Shown here piece by piece: positions 16,771-26,239 of a stretch of DNA of 64,000 nucleotides; position 1 is the stretch's first letter, and the number at the start of each line of letters is the position of its first letter. The translations under genes and the position numbers were made by a program. This DNA comes from Janthinobacterium tructae (GTDB lineage Bacteria > Pseudomonadota > Gammaproteobacteria > Burkholderiales > Burkholderiaceae_D): contig NZ_CP041185.1 of assembly GCF_006517255.1 (NCBI RefSeq), positions 2,666,001 to 2,730,000 on the forward strand. Reading direction: 5' to 3'. The notes under the pieces were generated by a model. The model saw only the letters and a list, made by a program, of their open reading frames with translations. It was not told where the DNA came from and made no database searches.

Positions 16771-19347
16771 TTAGCCCAGCAAAGCTCTCATCGTATTCGC
16801 CTTCGCAACCTGCTCTTCGCTGCCGCCTTTGATGACCTCGTCGATCAGCTCACGCGCGCCTTCCTTGTCGCCGATTTCCTGGTAAGCGATCGCCAGGTCC
16901 AGCTTGGTATCCATTTCCATGTGGATGGCCGACAAGGGGTCATCCACGCCCACGCTGGCCGTCTTGCCATCGTTGAGGTCCAGGTCGATGCCGGACAGGT
17001 CGAATTCTTGTGCCGGCGGTATGGCTTCCGGCAAGGTCGCTGGCGTTTGCGCATCGTCAAACAGGCTGTCGATGGACGACTCGGCCGTCGCGACGGGCGC
17101 GGCAGCGGGCGCCACCGGCTCGTCGAGGTCGAAATGGGCCAGGTCCACGTCTTTCAACGGGTCAGGCAAAGGCGTCAAACCGGCGCCCAGGCCATTCACG
17201 GGGCCGGCTGGCGGCTCCAGGTCGAGGCCGAAATCCATGCTGGCATCATACTGCGCCTCCTGCGGAGTGGACTGCGGCTTGCTGTCCGGCCCCGGCATGA
17301 CGATCGGGTCGCTGGTGGAAACGGGCTCGAAATCGAGGCTGTCGAGGTCAAAATCGAGGGGGGCGCGTGCATCGCGGGCGCTCACCGAGGAAACCGGCTC
17401 TGCCGGCGCCAGGTCAGCCGATGGGGCAGGCAGATCGTCGGGCAAGTCCATGCTCTGGCCATGCAAGTCGTCGCCGGCGCCCTTGCTCAGGCTGACGACG
17501 GCATCGTCTTCCGTGTCGCCATACAGGGGATTGGTGGGATCGAGCGCCAGGCCCAGCGCGGCCGCCTGCGGCCACTCTTCGCCCTGGCCACGCGTCAGGC
17601 TGTAGAGCTCGCTGGCCTGGTCTTCAAACGCGCGCACATCGCTGCGGGCCGAATAGATTTCCAGCAACTTCAAGCGGGCCGCATGGCGCTCGGGGTGGAT
17701 GCGCAAGGCTTCCTTGAGGATATCTTCCGCCTGGCCATCGCGGCCGTAGGCAATATACACGTCCGCTTCGGCGACGGGGTCTGTTTCATTCGCATCGAGC
17801 ATGCTGGCGCCCGCTGCGGCAGCCACGCCGGCTGCTGCGGCGGCGCCCGTACCGAACAGGTGGTTGCTCGCTTCGGACTGCTGCTCTTCCGGCGCCAGGC
17901 CCGATGGCGGCGTCACCGGCGCTTCCGGTTCAAGCACGGGCGCCACGCTCTCTGGCGCAGGCGGCGCGTCCTTGCGGCGGCGCGCGATCACCAGCGCAGC
18001 CACGGCGGCCAGCAATGCGGCCAGGCCGATGCCGATGGCCCCCAGGTGATCATTGATCTTGTCGGTGATGGTCGGCTCCAGCGGCGATGGTTTTCTCACC
18101 AGCGGCACCGGTTTCGCCTTGGGTACGGGAGGCAGGGCTTCGGCCGGCGCGCTGGCGACGGCGCTGGCCGCTGCACTGGCCGATGCGCTGGCAGCGGCCT
18201 CGGCCGGCTTGGCGGGCGCGGGAGCGCTCTTGTCGGCCATGGCCTTGCTCTTGACCGCCATCAACTTTTCCAGGTCGCTGACGTTCTTTTCCAGCTCCTT
18301 GACACGGGCGGCCGCTTCATCGACCTGCTTCGCCTTGGCAATCTTGTCTTCCTCGCTGGCGACGGCGCTCTTGCCGGCCGACTTGGCCGCCGGCTCCGCC
18401 TTCGACAGTGTCAGCTTGTCTTGCGATTCGCTCACGGCCGTCGGCTTTTCCTGGACCTTGGTCGCGCCGATCTTGCCAGCCGTGCTTTGCGTCGCCTGCG
18501 CCGCCTTGGCCGGCTTGCTTTGCGATACCTGACCCGCCAGCTTGTTGCGGTAGGCTTCGAAATCGATGGCGTGCGCCGTCACGACGCCCTTCGCTTCGGC
18601 CGCGTCGGTGGCGCGCACGGCATCCGCCCCCGGTACGGCCAGGATGCGCCCCGCCTGCATGCGGTTCATGTTCTCGCCCCTGAAGGCATCGGGATTGGCG
18701 CGGTACAGGGCGACGAGCATCATGTCGAGCGACACGCCCGATGGTTTCAGCTCGCTGGCGATGCGGCTCAGGGTGTCGCCCGCCCTGACCTTGTATTCGC
18801 CCGCCGCCTTTTTCGCGGCCGGTGCCGTATCAGCTGCGGTCGGCTTGCCCTTGCCTGGCTGCACGGGCGCCGTCACTTGCGCGCCGCGCGTCTGGCGCGT
18901 TTCGGGCGTATCGAGCACGAACGCATATTCGCGTACTTGCCGGCCATGCTTGCCGCTCAACTCCAGCAGCAAATCGACCAGCGGCTCGGTCAACGGCTGG
19001 GCCGAACTGATACGCACGAAAGGCTTGCCATTGCGCGTCTCGATGGCGAAGGTCAACGCATTCAAGGCGGGATTCAAATCCACCACGGCCTGGCGGTAGG
19101 CGTCGGGCGGGGCCAGCTTTGCCAGCAGCGACGACGCTTCGTCTGGTTTGACCGCCGTCAATTCGATTTCGGCGCGCAATGGCTGGCCGACGGCGGACAG
19201 CACGGTAATCTTGCCCAGCTCGGCTGCGGATACCGCCGGTGACAACAACACCGCACAGGCGACAGCGCTGCTGAGTGTTTTAATGGCAAGGGAGGCGACC
19301 CGGGGACGAGTATGTACAGGCATAGTTGGCGGCATCTTAGTTGACAT
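16771..19347 (-). CDS. fimV: FimV family pilus assembly / motility hub protein
   Basis: Large inner membrane protein that binds peptidoglycan and organises polar type IV pili and secretion machinery. 858 residues: signal-like segment up to about residue 42; FimV N-terminal domain ('ELGKITVLSAVGQPLRAEIE', about 43-150); LysM domain 184-240 ('YKVRAGDTLSRIASEL'); coiled coil 'EAAARVKELEKNVSDLEKLM'; Ala/Pro-rich spacer; one membrane helix ('IGIGLAALLAAVAALVIARR'); an acidic cytoplasmic part with a TPR-like stretch; and the C-terminal FimV domain 'LAIAYQEIGDKEGARELIDE'. ATG codons at 19347, 19335 and 19323 are all possible; none has a strong ribosome site. Its place between asd and truA is conserved in betaproteobacteria. 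Confidence 0.92.
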   Translation of the reverse strand: MSTKMPPTMPVHTRPRVASLAIKTLSSAVACAVLLSPAVSAAELGKITVLSAVGQPLRAEIELTAVKPDEASSLLAKLAPPDAYRQAVVDLNPALNALTFAIETRNGKPFVRISSAQPLTEPLVDLLLELSGKHGRQVREYAFVLDTPETRQTRGAQVTAPVQPGKGKPTAADTAPAAKKAAGEYKVRAGDTLSRIASELKPSGVSLDMMLVALYRANPDAFRGENMNRMQAGRILAVPGADAVRATDAAEAKGVVTAHAIDFEAYRNKLAGQVSQSKPAKAAQATQSTAGKIGATKVQEKPTAVSESQDKLTLSKAEPAAKSAGKSAVASEEDKIAKAKQVDEAAARVKELEKNVSDLEKLMAVKSKAMADKSAPAPAKPAEAAASASASAAASAVASAPAEALPPVPKAKPVPLVRKPSPLEPTITDKINDHLGAIGIGLAALLAAVAALVIARRRKDAPPAPESVAPVLEPEAPVTPPSGLAPEEQQSEASNHLFGTGAAAAAGVAAAAGASMLDANETDPVAEADVYIAYGRDGQAEDILKEALRIHPERHAARLKLLEIYSARSDVRAFEDQASELYSLTRGQGEEWPQAAALGLALDPTNPLYGDTEDDAVVSLSKGAGDDLHGQSMDLPDDLPAPSADLAPAEPVSSVSARDARAPLDFDLDSLDFEPVSTSDPIVMPGPDSKPQSTPQEAQYDASMDFGLDLEPPAGPVNGLGAGLTPLPDPLKDVDLAHFDLDEPVAPAAAPVATAESSIDSLFDDAQTPATLPEAIPPAQEFDLSGIDLDLNDGKTASVGVDDPLSAIHMEMDTKLDLAIAYQEIGDKEGARELIDEVIKGGSEEQVAKANTMRALLG

Positions 19348-19439
19348 GGGAAAACTGTTACTTTTCCAGAGGTATCAACATATCATCATGCCCAGAGCTA
19401 TGCAAGCTCCGCATGGTTGAGCCTTGACGGGCTCAGGGC

Positions 19440-19470
19440 GAAAAAAAAGCCGGGAAAACAGCCCCGGCTT
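19440..19470 (-). terminator. terminator after asd
   Basis: Stem AAGCCGGG / CCCGGCTT with a short loop. On the minus strand it is followed by eight T. It separates asd from fimV, so fimV must have its own promoter in the short gap. Confidence 0.8.
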
Positions 19471-19506
19471 GATCTGCATCAGCGATTGATTGCTGAATTA
19501 TTGCTG

Positions 19507-20634
19507 TTACGCGTCGAGCAAAATACGCAGCATGCGGCGCAGCGGCTCGGCCGCGCCCCACAGCAATTGGTCGCCCACGGTGAAGGCGGACAGGTATTCG
19601 CCGCCCATGCTCATCTTGCGCACGCGGCCGACGGGAATCGTCAGGCTGCCCGTGACGGCTGCCGGCGACAGGTCGCGCACGGACGCTTCGCGCGTGTTCG
19701 GGACCAGCTTGACCCATTGATTGTTGCTGGCGATGATGTCGTTGATTTCATCGAGCGGCACGTCTTTTTTGAGCTTGATGGTCAGCGCTTGCGAATGGCA
19801 GCGCATGGCGCCGATGCGCACGCACAGGCCGTCGACAGGAATTTCTTTGGTGCCAAAGTCGATGCCGCGGCCGAGGATCTTGTTCGTTTCCGCGCCCGCC
19901 TTCCACTCTTCCTTCGACTGGCCGTTGCCCAGGTCCTTGTCGATCCACGGAATCAGGTTGCCGGCCAGCGGCGCGCCGAATTGCTTGATTTCATCCGGGG
20001 AATAGCCGTGCTGGGTGGCCAGCACCTGGCGGTCGATTTCCAGGATGGCGGAAGCGGGGTTGTCCAGCAGCGCCTTGACGGAGCTGTTGATGGTGCCAAA
20101 TTGCGTCAGCAGTTCGCGCATATGCTGCGCGCCGCCGCCCGATGCCGCCTGGTACGTCATCGACGTCATCCAGTCGATCAGGTCGTGCTGGAACAGGCCG
20201 CCCAGGCCCATCATCATGCAGGAAACGGTGCAATTGCCGCCGATGTAATTCTTGACGCCCTTGCCCAGCGCATCCTTGATGACGTGCAGGTTGACGGGAT
20301 CGAGCACGATGACGGCGTCTTTTTCCATGCGCAAGGTCGAGGCCGCATCGATCCAGTAGCCATTCCAGCCGCTGGCGCGCAGCTGCGGGAAGACGGCGCT
20401 GGTGTAGTCGCCGCCCTGGCAGGAAATGATGATGTCGCACTTGGACAGTTCGGCGATGTTGTTGGCATCCTTGAGGATGGTTTCATTCTTCGCCATGGCC
20501 GGCGCGGCGCCGCCCGTGTTCGAAGTGGTGAAAAACACCGGTTCGATGTGGGCGAAATCGCCCTCTTCCTGCATGCGCTGCATCAGGACCGAACCGACCA
20601 TACCGCGCCAACCTACCAAGCCAACTAATTTCAT
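19507..20634 (-). CDS. asd: aspartate-semialdehyde dehydrogenase
   Basis: Reduces aspartyl phosphate to the semialdehyde, the branch point to lysine, diaminopimelate, methionine and threonine. 375 residues. '[19 protein letters not shown]' is the NADP-binding start; the active-site Cys lies in '[17 protein letters not shown]'; '[12 protein letters not shown]' and '[16 protein letters not shown]' follow. The start at 20634 is preferred over 20640 because TGAGGA then lies six bases upstream rather than touching the codon. It lies downstream of leuB. Confidence 0.97.
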   Translation of the reverse strand: MKLVGLVGWRGMVGSVLMQRMQEEGDFAHIEPVFFTTSNTGGAAPAMAKNETILKDANNIAELSKCDIIISCQGGDYTSAVFPQLRASGWNGYWIDAASTLRMEKDAVIVLDPVNLHVIKDALGKGVKNYIGGNCTVSCMMMGLGGLFQHDLIDWMTSMTYQAASGGGAQHMRELLTQFGTINSSVKALLDNPASAILEIDRQVLATQHGYSPDEIKQFGAPLAGNLIPWIDKDLGNGQSKEEWKAGAETNKILGRGIDFGTKEIPVDGLCVRIGAMRCHSQALTIKLKKDVPLDEINDIIASNNQWVKLVPNTREASVRDLSPAAVTGSLTIPVGRVRKMSMGGEYLSAFTVGDQLLWGAAEPLRRMLRILLDA

Positions 20635-20679
20635 TACCATTCCTCAAGATGAGACGGCGACTGCCGTCATTAGACTATT

Positions 20680-21750
20680 TTATCCCAGTGCTTTTACAAC
20701 TGCATCACCCATCGCCTCGGTACCGACTAATGTCGTGCCCGCTTCATGGATATCGGCCGTGCGCAAGCCCTGCGCCAGCACTTGCTTGACGGCAGCCTCG
20801 ATACGGTTTGCCTGCTCTTCACGATTCAGCGAATAGCGCAGCATCATGGCGGCCGACAAAATCGTCGCCAGCGGATTGGCGATGCCCTTGCCCGCGATAT
20901 CGGGCGCCGAACCGTGCGACGGCTCGTACAAGCCCTTGTTGTTGGCATCCAGCGAAGCGGACGGCAGCATGCCGATCGAGCCCGTCAGCATGGCGGCCGC
21001 GTCCGACAAGATGTCGCCGAACATGTTACCGGTCACCATGACGTCGAATTTCTTCGGCGCCCGCACCAGCTGCATGGCCGCGTTATCGACATACATATGA
21101 TCGAGCGCCACGTCCGGATATTCCTTGTGCACATCGATGACGATGTCTTTCCAGAACTGGAAGGTTTCCAGCACGTTCGCCTTGTCCACGCTGGTCAGGC
21201 GCTTGTCGCGCTTTTGCGCCGCCTGGAAAGCCACGTGGGCGATGCGGCGGATTTCGCCTTCCGCATAGCGCATGGTGTCAAAACCTTCGCGCTGGCCCTT
21301 GAACGGACCGTCCGGGCACTCGCGCACGCCGCGCGGCTGGCCGAAATAGATGTCGCCAGTCAATTCGCGGATGATCAGGATATCGAGGCCGGAGACCACT
21401 TCCGGCTTCAGGGTCGAGGCGCCCGCCAGTTCCGGATACAAAATGGCCGGACGCAGGTTGGCGAACAGGCCCAGGTTCTTGCGCAAGCCCAGAATCGCCT
21501 GCTCGGGACGGAACTGGCGCTCCAGGCTGTCGTACTGGTAGTCGCCGACGGCGCCGAACAGCACGGCATCAGCCGCTTTCGCCAGCGCCAGGGTGGCTTC
21601 CGGCAGCGGGTGACCATGGGCCGCATAGCCGGCGCCGCCCACGGGTGCCGTTTCCAGCTCGAACGATTCGCCCAGCACGTTCAACACCTTGACGGCTTGC
21701 GCGACGATTTCAGGACCGATGCCGTCGCCGGGTAAGATTGCAATTTTCAT
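20680..21750 (-). CDS. leuB: 3-isopropylmalate dehydrogenase
   Basis: Oxidative decarboxylation of 3-isopropylmalate in leucine synthesis, NAD dependent. 356 residues from '[20 protein letters not shown]'. '[14 protein letters not shown]' and '[17 protein letters not shown]' are substrate-site motifs; '[20 protein letters not shown]' and '[20 protein letters not shown]' complete the family pattern. It follows leuD after 11 bases. Confidence 0.97.
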   Translation of the reverse strand: MKIAILPGDGIGPEIVAQAVKVLNVLGESFELETAPVGGAGYAAHGHPLPEATLALAKAADAVLFGAVGDYQYDSLERQFRPEQAILGLRKNLGLFANLRPAILYPELAGASTLKPEVVSGLDILIIRELTGDIYFGQPRGVRECPDGPFKGQREGFDTMRYAEGEIRRIAHVAFQAAQKRDKRLTSVDKANVLETFQFWKDIVIDVHKEYPDVALDHMYVDNAAMQLVRAPKKFDVMVTGNMFGDILSDAAAMLTGSIGMLPSASLDANNKGLYEPSHGSAPDIAGKGIANPLATILSAAMMLRYSLNREEQANRIEAAVKQVLAQGLRTADIHEAGTTLVGTEAMGDAVVKALG

Positions 21751-21761
21751 ATTTTTATCGA

Positions 21762-22409
21762 TCAAATGACGTTGGCGAGCCACGGTTGGCTATTCAAATG
21801 GCGCTCTTCGAAGGCGCGGATATCGTCGGCATGGCGCAGGGTCAGGCCGATATCGTCGAGGCCATTCATCAGGCAATACTTGCGGAAGGCGTCGATCTCG
21901 AATGGATACGAGACGGAACCATTGCTGGTGCGCACGCATTGCTGCTCCAGGTCCACCACCAGCTTGTAGCCGGGGAAGGCCTTGACTTCATTGAACAGGT
22001 GCTCGACCTGGCTTTCCGACAGCACGATGGGCAGCAAGCCGTTCTTGTAGCAATTATTGAAGAAGATGTCGGCGAACGAGGGCGCGATGATGGCGCGGAA
22101 GCCATATTGATCGAGCGCCCACGGCGCGTGTTCGCGCGAGGAGCCGCAGCCGAAGTTCTTGCGCGTGAGCAAGATCGAGGCGCCCTGGTAGCGCGCCTCG
22201 TTGAGCACGAACTCGGGGTTCAGCGGGCGGCGGCTGTTGTCCTGGCCCGGTTCGCCATGGTCGAGATAACGCCATTCGTCGAACAGGTTGGGGCCGAAAC
22301 CGCTGCGGTGGATCGATTTCAGGAATTGCTTCGGGATAATCGCGTCGGTGTCGACGTTGGCGCGGTCCAGCGGGGCGACCAGGCCTTCGTAAATCGTAAA
22401 TTTATCCAT
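21762..22409 (-). CDS. leuD: 3-isopropylmalate dehydratase small subunit
   Basis: Partner of LeuC in isomerising isopropylmalate. 215 residues from '[20 protein letters not shown]', with '[14 protein letters not shown]' and the swivelling-domain motif '[20 protein letters not shown]'. Start at 22409 fits the family; in-frame codons upstream lie in the spacer. Between it and leuC sits a small lipoprotein gene. Confidence 0.97.
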   Translation of the reverse strand: MDKFTIYEGLVAPLDRANVDTDAIIPKQFLKSIHRSGFGPNLFDEWRYLDHGEPGQDNSRRPLNPEFVLNEARYQGASILLTRKNFGCGSSREHAPWALDQYGFRAIIAPSFADIFFNNCYKNGLLPIVLSESQVEHLFNEVKAFPGYKLVVDLEQQCVRTSNGSVSYPFEIDAFRKYCLMNGLDDIGLTLRHADDIRAFEERHLNSQPWLANVI

Positions 22410-22460
22410 GCTGTTTCTACTCGGTAGGACGGGCGGCGCTATGCGCCGGCACGTCACGGT

Positions 22461-22583
22461 TTATTTTCCGCCGGCGCCAGTGACGACCTGGCCGACTTTC
22501 TGCACATCGCGGCCGATGCCGGAGACGGTGTTGCAGCCGGACAGGACGACGGTGACGATGAGGAGGGCGAAGAGTTTTTTCAT
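22461..22583 (-). CDS. entericidin-like small lipoprotein
   Basis: A 40-residue product beginning 'MKKLFALLIVTVVLSGCNTV' and ending 'VTGAGGK'. The first 16 residues are a lipoprotein signal with lipobox LSGC, so Cys17 would be lipidated. The mature part 'CNTVSGIGRDVQKVGQVV' matches the entericidin A/B pattern (C-N-T-x-x-G-x-G-x-D). Entericidins are tiny membrane lipoproteins linked to an antidote/toxin pair in enterobacteria. Only one copy is seen here. It sits in the leuC-leuD gap on the same strand, so it is probably co-transcribed with the leucine genes. A two-tier hairpin precedes it. The ribosome site is weak. Confidence 0.85.
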   Translation of the reverse strand: MKKLFALLIVTVVLSGCNTVSGIGRDVQKVGQVVTGAGGK

Positions 22584-22605
22584 GATGATTTCTTGATAGT
22601 AAGTA

Positions 22606-22647
22606 AGGGACCAGAAACGCTAGTGTACGCCAGCGGCGCCGGTCCCT
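22606..22647 (-). other. stem-loop between leuC and the entericidin-like gene
   Basis: Outer arms AGGGACC / GGTCCCT enclose inner arms CGCT / AGCG. On the minus strand no T run follows, so it may be an RNA processing or stabilising structure rather than a full terminator. Confidence 0.4.
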
Positions 22648-22651
22648 GCCC

Positions 22652-24055
22652 TCATCGCAAGCCCCGCACGTCGACAAAGTGGCCGGCGATGCCCGCCGCC
22701 GCCGCCATCGCGGGTGACACCAGGTGGGTACGGCCTCCCTGCCCTTGCCGGCCCTCGAAGTTGCGGTTCGAGGTCGAGGCGCAGCGTTCGCCCGGCTCCA
22801 GACGGTCCGCATTCATGGCCAGGCACATGGAGCAGCCCGGCTCGCGCCACTCGAAACCGGCATCCTTGAAGATGCGGTCCAGTCCCTCGCGCTCGGCCTG
22901 GTCCTTGACGAGACCGGAACCGGGTACCACCAGCGCCAGGGTGACGTTCGAGGCGCGGTACTTGCCGCGCACCACGGCGGCCGCCGCGCGCAAGTCCTCG
23001 ATGCGCGAATTGGTGCAGGAACCGATGAAAACCTTGTCGATGCGGATGTCTTCGATGGCGGTATTCGGTTTCAGGGCCATGTAGACCAGCGCCTTTTCCA
23101 TCGCATCGCGCTTGACGCTGTCTTTTTCCTGGTCTGGATCGGGCACGCGGCCATCGATACCGACCACCATCTCGGGCGATGTGCCCCAGGTCACCTGCGG
23201 CACGATGTCTTGCGCGTTGAGGGTGACGACCAGGTCGAAGCGGGCGCCCGGGTCCGAATGCAGGGTGCGCCAGTAGGCCACGGCGCGTTCCCAGTGCGGA
23301 CCGGCCGGCGAAAACGGACGGCCCTTGACATAATTGATGGTGGTGTCGTCCACGCCGATGATGCCGGCGCGCGCGCCCGCCTCGATGGCCATGTTGCACA
23401 CCGTCATGCGTCCTTCCATCGACAGGGAGCGGATGGCCGAGCCGCCGAACTCGATACAGTAACCGGTGCCGCCAGCCGTACCGATCTTGCCGATGATGGC
23501 CAGCACGATATCCTTGGCCGTCACGCCGGCCGGCAAGGCGCCGTCAACTTGCACCAGCATGGACTTGGATTTCTTTTGCAGCAAGGTTTGCGTGGCCAGC
23601 ACGTGTTCCACTTCGGACGTGCCGATGCCGTGCGCCAGCGCGCCAAAGGCGCCGTGCGTGGAGGTGTGCGAGTCGCCGCAGACGACCGTCATGCCGGGCA
23701 GGGTCGCACCCTGCTCAGGGCCGATCACATGCACGATACCCTGGCGCTTGTCGTTCATGTTGAAGTAGGTCAAGCCGTAATGCTTGGCGTTCTTGTCCAG
23801 CGTTTCCACCTGCAGGCGCGAGACCGGATCGGCAATGCCGTCGATGCGGCTGGTGGTGGGCACGTTATGGTCGGCCACGGCCAGGTTGGCGGAAATGCGC
23901 CACGGCTGGCGGCCCGCCACGCTGAGACCATCGAAGGCTTGCGGGCTGGTGACTTCGTGCAGCAGGTGCCGGTCGATATACAAAATTGTCGTGCCATCAT
24001 CTTCGGCCCGAACAACGTGGGATTCCCAGAGTTTGTCGTAAAGCGTCTTCATCAT
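22652..24055 (-). CDS. leuC: 3-isopropylmalate dehydratase large subunit
   Basis: Aconitase-family [4Fe-4S] enzyme of leucine synthesis. 467 residues. Cluster Cys lie in '[14 protein letters not shown]' and '[10 protein letters not shown]'; '[20 protein letters not shown]' is the family motif. Two adjacent ATG codons (24055 and 24052) are equivalent starts. First gene of leuC - small lipoprotein - leuD - leuB, with asd further downstream. The aspartate-like extended -10 at 24122-24130 could start this operon. Confidence 0.97.
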   Translation of the reverse strand: MMKTLYDKLWESHVVRAEDDGTTILYIDRHLLHEVTSPQAFDGLSVAGRQPWRISANLAVADHNVPTTSRIDGIADPVSRLQVETLDKNAKHYGLTYFNMNDKRQGIVHVIGPEQGATLPGMTVVCGDSHTSTHGAFGALAHGIGTSEVEHVLATQTLLQKKSKSMLVQVDGALPAGVTAKDIVLAIIGKIGTAGGTGYCIEFGGSAIRSLSMEGRMTVCNMAIEAGARAGIIGVDDTTINYVKGRPFSPAGPHWERAVAYWRTLHSDPGARFDLVVTLNAQDIVPQVTWGTSPEMVVGIDGRVPDPDQEKDSVKRDAMEKALVYMALKPNTAIEDIRIDKVFIGSCTNSRIEDLRAAAAVVRGKYRASNVTLALVVPGSGLVKDQAEREGLDRIFKDAGFEWREPGCSMCLAMNADRLEPGERCASTSNRNFEGRQGQGGRTHLVSPAMAAAAGIAGHFVDVRGLR

Positions 24056-24121
24056 GATTTATGCAGCGTTGCCACAGCCTGTTTAAGTGATCTGTCGTAC
24101 TGATCGAAGGGATCGGCAATG

Positions 24122-24130
24122 ATTATGCCA
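24122..24130 (-). promoter_or_regulatory. possible extended -10 element for leuC
   Basis: On the minus strand TGGCATAAT reads as an extended -10 (TGn plus CATAAT). No good -35 is seen. It would give a leader of about 60 bases before leuC. No leucine-rich leader peptide was found. Confidence 0.35.
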
Positions 24131-24276
24131 TATATTGTGCAATGCAGAAGCAAAAGCCGCCCCAGCGTGGAATGGGCGATACAAAATTCGGCCTGCCTTG
24201 CGGATATGGTTAAAAAATTGCTGATACGAAAATCCGCCAAAATGCCGGCGGGGCGAATAAAAATCGAAAAAAATCG

Positions 24277-24312
24277 AAAAAAAAGCCCGCTGCAGAGGTC
24301 TGCAGCGGGCTT
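24277..24312 (-). terminator. terminator after cheA
   Basis: Stem AAGCCCGCTGCA / TGCAGCGGGCTT with a 6-base loop, followed on the minus strand by a run of eight T. It isolates the cheZ-cheA pair from leuC. Confidence 0.88.
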
Positions 24313-24331
24313 GGTGTGCTTGCCGGTGTTT

Positions 24332-26239
24332 CTAGGCAGCCATGCGCACACTTCCCCTGCAACCATCCATCAGGAACGATAGGCCTACGACCAGCACCAG
24401 CTCGCCCTCGGCCGAGCGGGCGGTACCGGTAATGCCTTCCACGGTGATGGCCGTCATCGGCTTGATCACCAGGTCGGCCGTACCGTCGACGGCTGCCACG
24501 GCGAGAATGTACGGCTGTGGCGCAGCGACAACAATGCCCACGCGTTCGCTGCACGATTCGTATCCCAGGGCGCCGGCCAGCGAGCGCACGGGCAATGGAC
24601 GGCCCTGGTCTTTCAGCACGGGCGCGCCGCCCACTTCCATGAAGGTTTCCGGCAATTCGACGACGCGCTGCACCACTGCCATCGGCAACGCCAGCGCGGC
24701 GCCCGAGGTGGACACCAGCATGGTCGGCACGATGGACAGCTCGATCGGCAGGCGGATGGCGAACTTGGTGCCCTTGCCCAGCGTCGACTCGATGTGGATG
24801 GCGCCGCGGTTTTTCTCCACGGCCGTCTTCACCACGTCCATGCCCACGCCGCGTCCGGAGACGCTGGATGCGACTTCCTTGGTCGAGAAGCCCGGCAAGA
24901 ACACCAGCTGGAAGCATTCGTCGTTGCTCAATTGCGCGTTTTCGCTGATCAAGCCCTTTTGCTGGGCCTTGCTGCGCAGGAAGGCCGGGTCCATGCCCTT
25001 GCCATCATCCTGCAGCACGATCATGACACTGTTGGCTTCCTGCCAGGCCTTCAGCGAAATATACGATTTGGCGGGCTTGCCAGCGGCCAGGCGCGCTTCC
25101 GGCGATTCGACGCCATGGTCGAGCGAATTGCGCAGCATGTGCACCAGCGGATCGTACAGGCTGTCGACCACCACGCGGTCGACTTCGGTCTCCGCGCCCT
25201 CGATGGTCAGCTCGACATCCTTGCCCAGGTCTTTTGCCAGCTCGCGCACCAGGCGCGGGAATTTCTGGAACAATCGGCCCACGGGCTGCATGCGCGTGGC
25301 CAGCGTGGCCCGCTGCAGTTCCGTCGAGTAGCGCGACGCGCGTTCCAGGGTTTCCGCCAGGGTCGCCATCAGGGTGGCGGCCTGGCCTTCGAATTTAAAT
25401 TGCAGCAAGCGCTCAAGCAGCACGGCAGCCTGGTTAGCGGCCTGTACCGATTCTCCGGCCACTTCCAGCAGCGCGTCGAGCTTGACGGCGTCAACGCGGA
25501 TACTGTCTTCCTTGACGGGCGCGGCATGACGCACTTCCGGACGCTCGTCGCGGCGTTCCGCGCCATCCCAGGCCTTGGCGGCCGGCTTGGCAGCGGCAGC
25601 AGCGGCAGCGGCAGGCGCGGCGGCCACGGCTGCAGGTGCAGGTGCAAGTGCAGCGGCGACGGCGGAGGCCGCTGCGGCAGCGATCTGGCTGCCCGCCGGC
25701 ACGACGGCGTTATACATGCCTTCCCAATCCAGGCCATCGGCGCTGGCGGTAGCTGCGGACACGGCGGCAGCGGCTGGGGCCGCCACGACCACCTCGGCAA
25801 CCACTACGGCGACTTCCGCCACCACGGCGGCGGCCGGCGCGTGTGCGTCCATACCCTTGCCTTCGATGGCGTTCGTCAGGATGTGTTCCAGCTCTTCCGG
25901 CATGGCCGGCAAGCTTTCCGGCGCGGCACCGTTGGCCAGTTCCGTCAGCTGGTCGGCGACGAAACCGGACGCTTGCAGCGCCGCCTCGATGGCGATCGGG
26001 GTCACCGGCGCGGCGCCCGTGCGCAGGGCGTCGAACAGGTTTTCCGTCAGATGGCAGGCCGCCACCAGTGCGGGCAGGCCCATGAAGCCAGCGCCACCCT
26101 TGATGGTATGGAAGGAACGAAACACGGCATTCAGTGTTTCCTTGTTGTCAGGATCACGCTCGAGGCGCAATAAGTGCTCTTCAACATTAACCGCAAGATC
26201 CATCGCCTCAACGACGAAATCCTTGAGCATATCGTCCAT
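24332..26239 (-). CDS. cheA: CheA-type chemotaxis histidine kinase without P2 domain
   Basis: Hybrid of phosphotransfer and kinase domains that phosphorylates CheY. 635 residues: Hpt domain with phospho-accepting His in 'FRSFHTIKGGAGFMGL' (residue about 44); an Ala-rich low-complexity linker (about 130-235) in place of the P2 docking domain; dimerisation; HATPase with 'HMLRNSLDHGVES' (N box), 'LQDDGKGMD' (G1) and 'GRGVGMDVVKT' (G2); and a C-terminal CheW-like domain ('LPIELSIVPTMLVS...'). Its start overlaps the cheZ stop (TAATG). No cheW, cheY or receptor gene is nearby, so it must work with partners encoded elsewhere. Confidence 0.9.
   Translation of the reverse strand: MDDMLKDFVVEAMDLAVNVEEHLLRLERDPDNKETLNAVFRSFHTIKGGAGFMGLPALVAACHLTENLFDALRTGAAPVTPIAIEAALQASGFVADQLTELANGAAPESLPAMPEELEHILTNAIEGKGMDAHAPAAAVVAEVAVVVAEVVVAAPAAAAVSAATASADGLDWEGMYNAVVPAGSQIAAAAASAVAAALAPAPAAVAAAPAAAAAAAAKPAAKAWDGAERRDERPEVRHAAPVKEDSIRVDAVKLDALLEVAGESVQAANQAAVLLERLLQFKFEGQAATLMATLAETLERASRYSTELQRATLATRMQPVGRLFQKFPRLVRELAKDLGKDVELTIEGAETEVDRVVVDSLYDPLVHMLRNSLDHGVESPEARLAAGKPAKSYISLKAWQEANSVMIVLQDDGKGMDPAFLRSKAQQKGLISENAQLSNDECFQLVFLPGFSTKEVASSVSGRGVGMDVVKTAVEKNRGAIHIESTLGKGTKFAIRLPIELSIVPTMLVSTSGAALALPMAVVQRVVELPETFMEVGGAPVLKDQGRPLPVRSLAGALGYESCSERVGIVVAAPQPYILAVAAVDGTADLVIKPMTAITVEGITGTARSAEGELVLVVGLSFLMDGCRGSVRMAA

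Noticed and set aside
24056..24331. Short frames and a possible leucine leader peptide before leuC
   Set aside because: No Leu-codon run with a ribosome site was found; only a possible -10 and the cheA terminator are supported.
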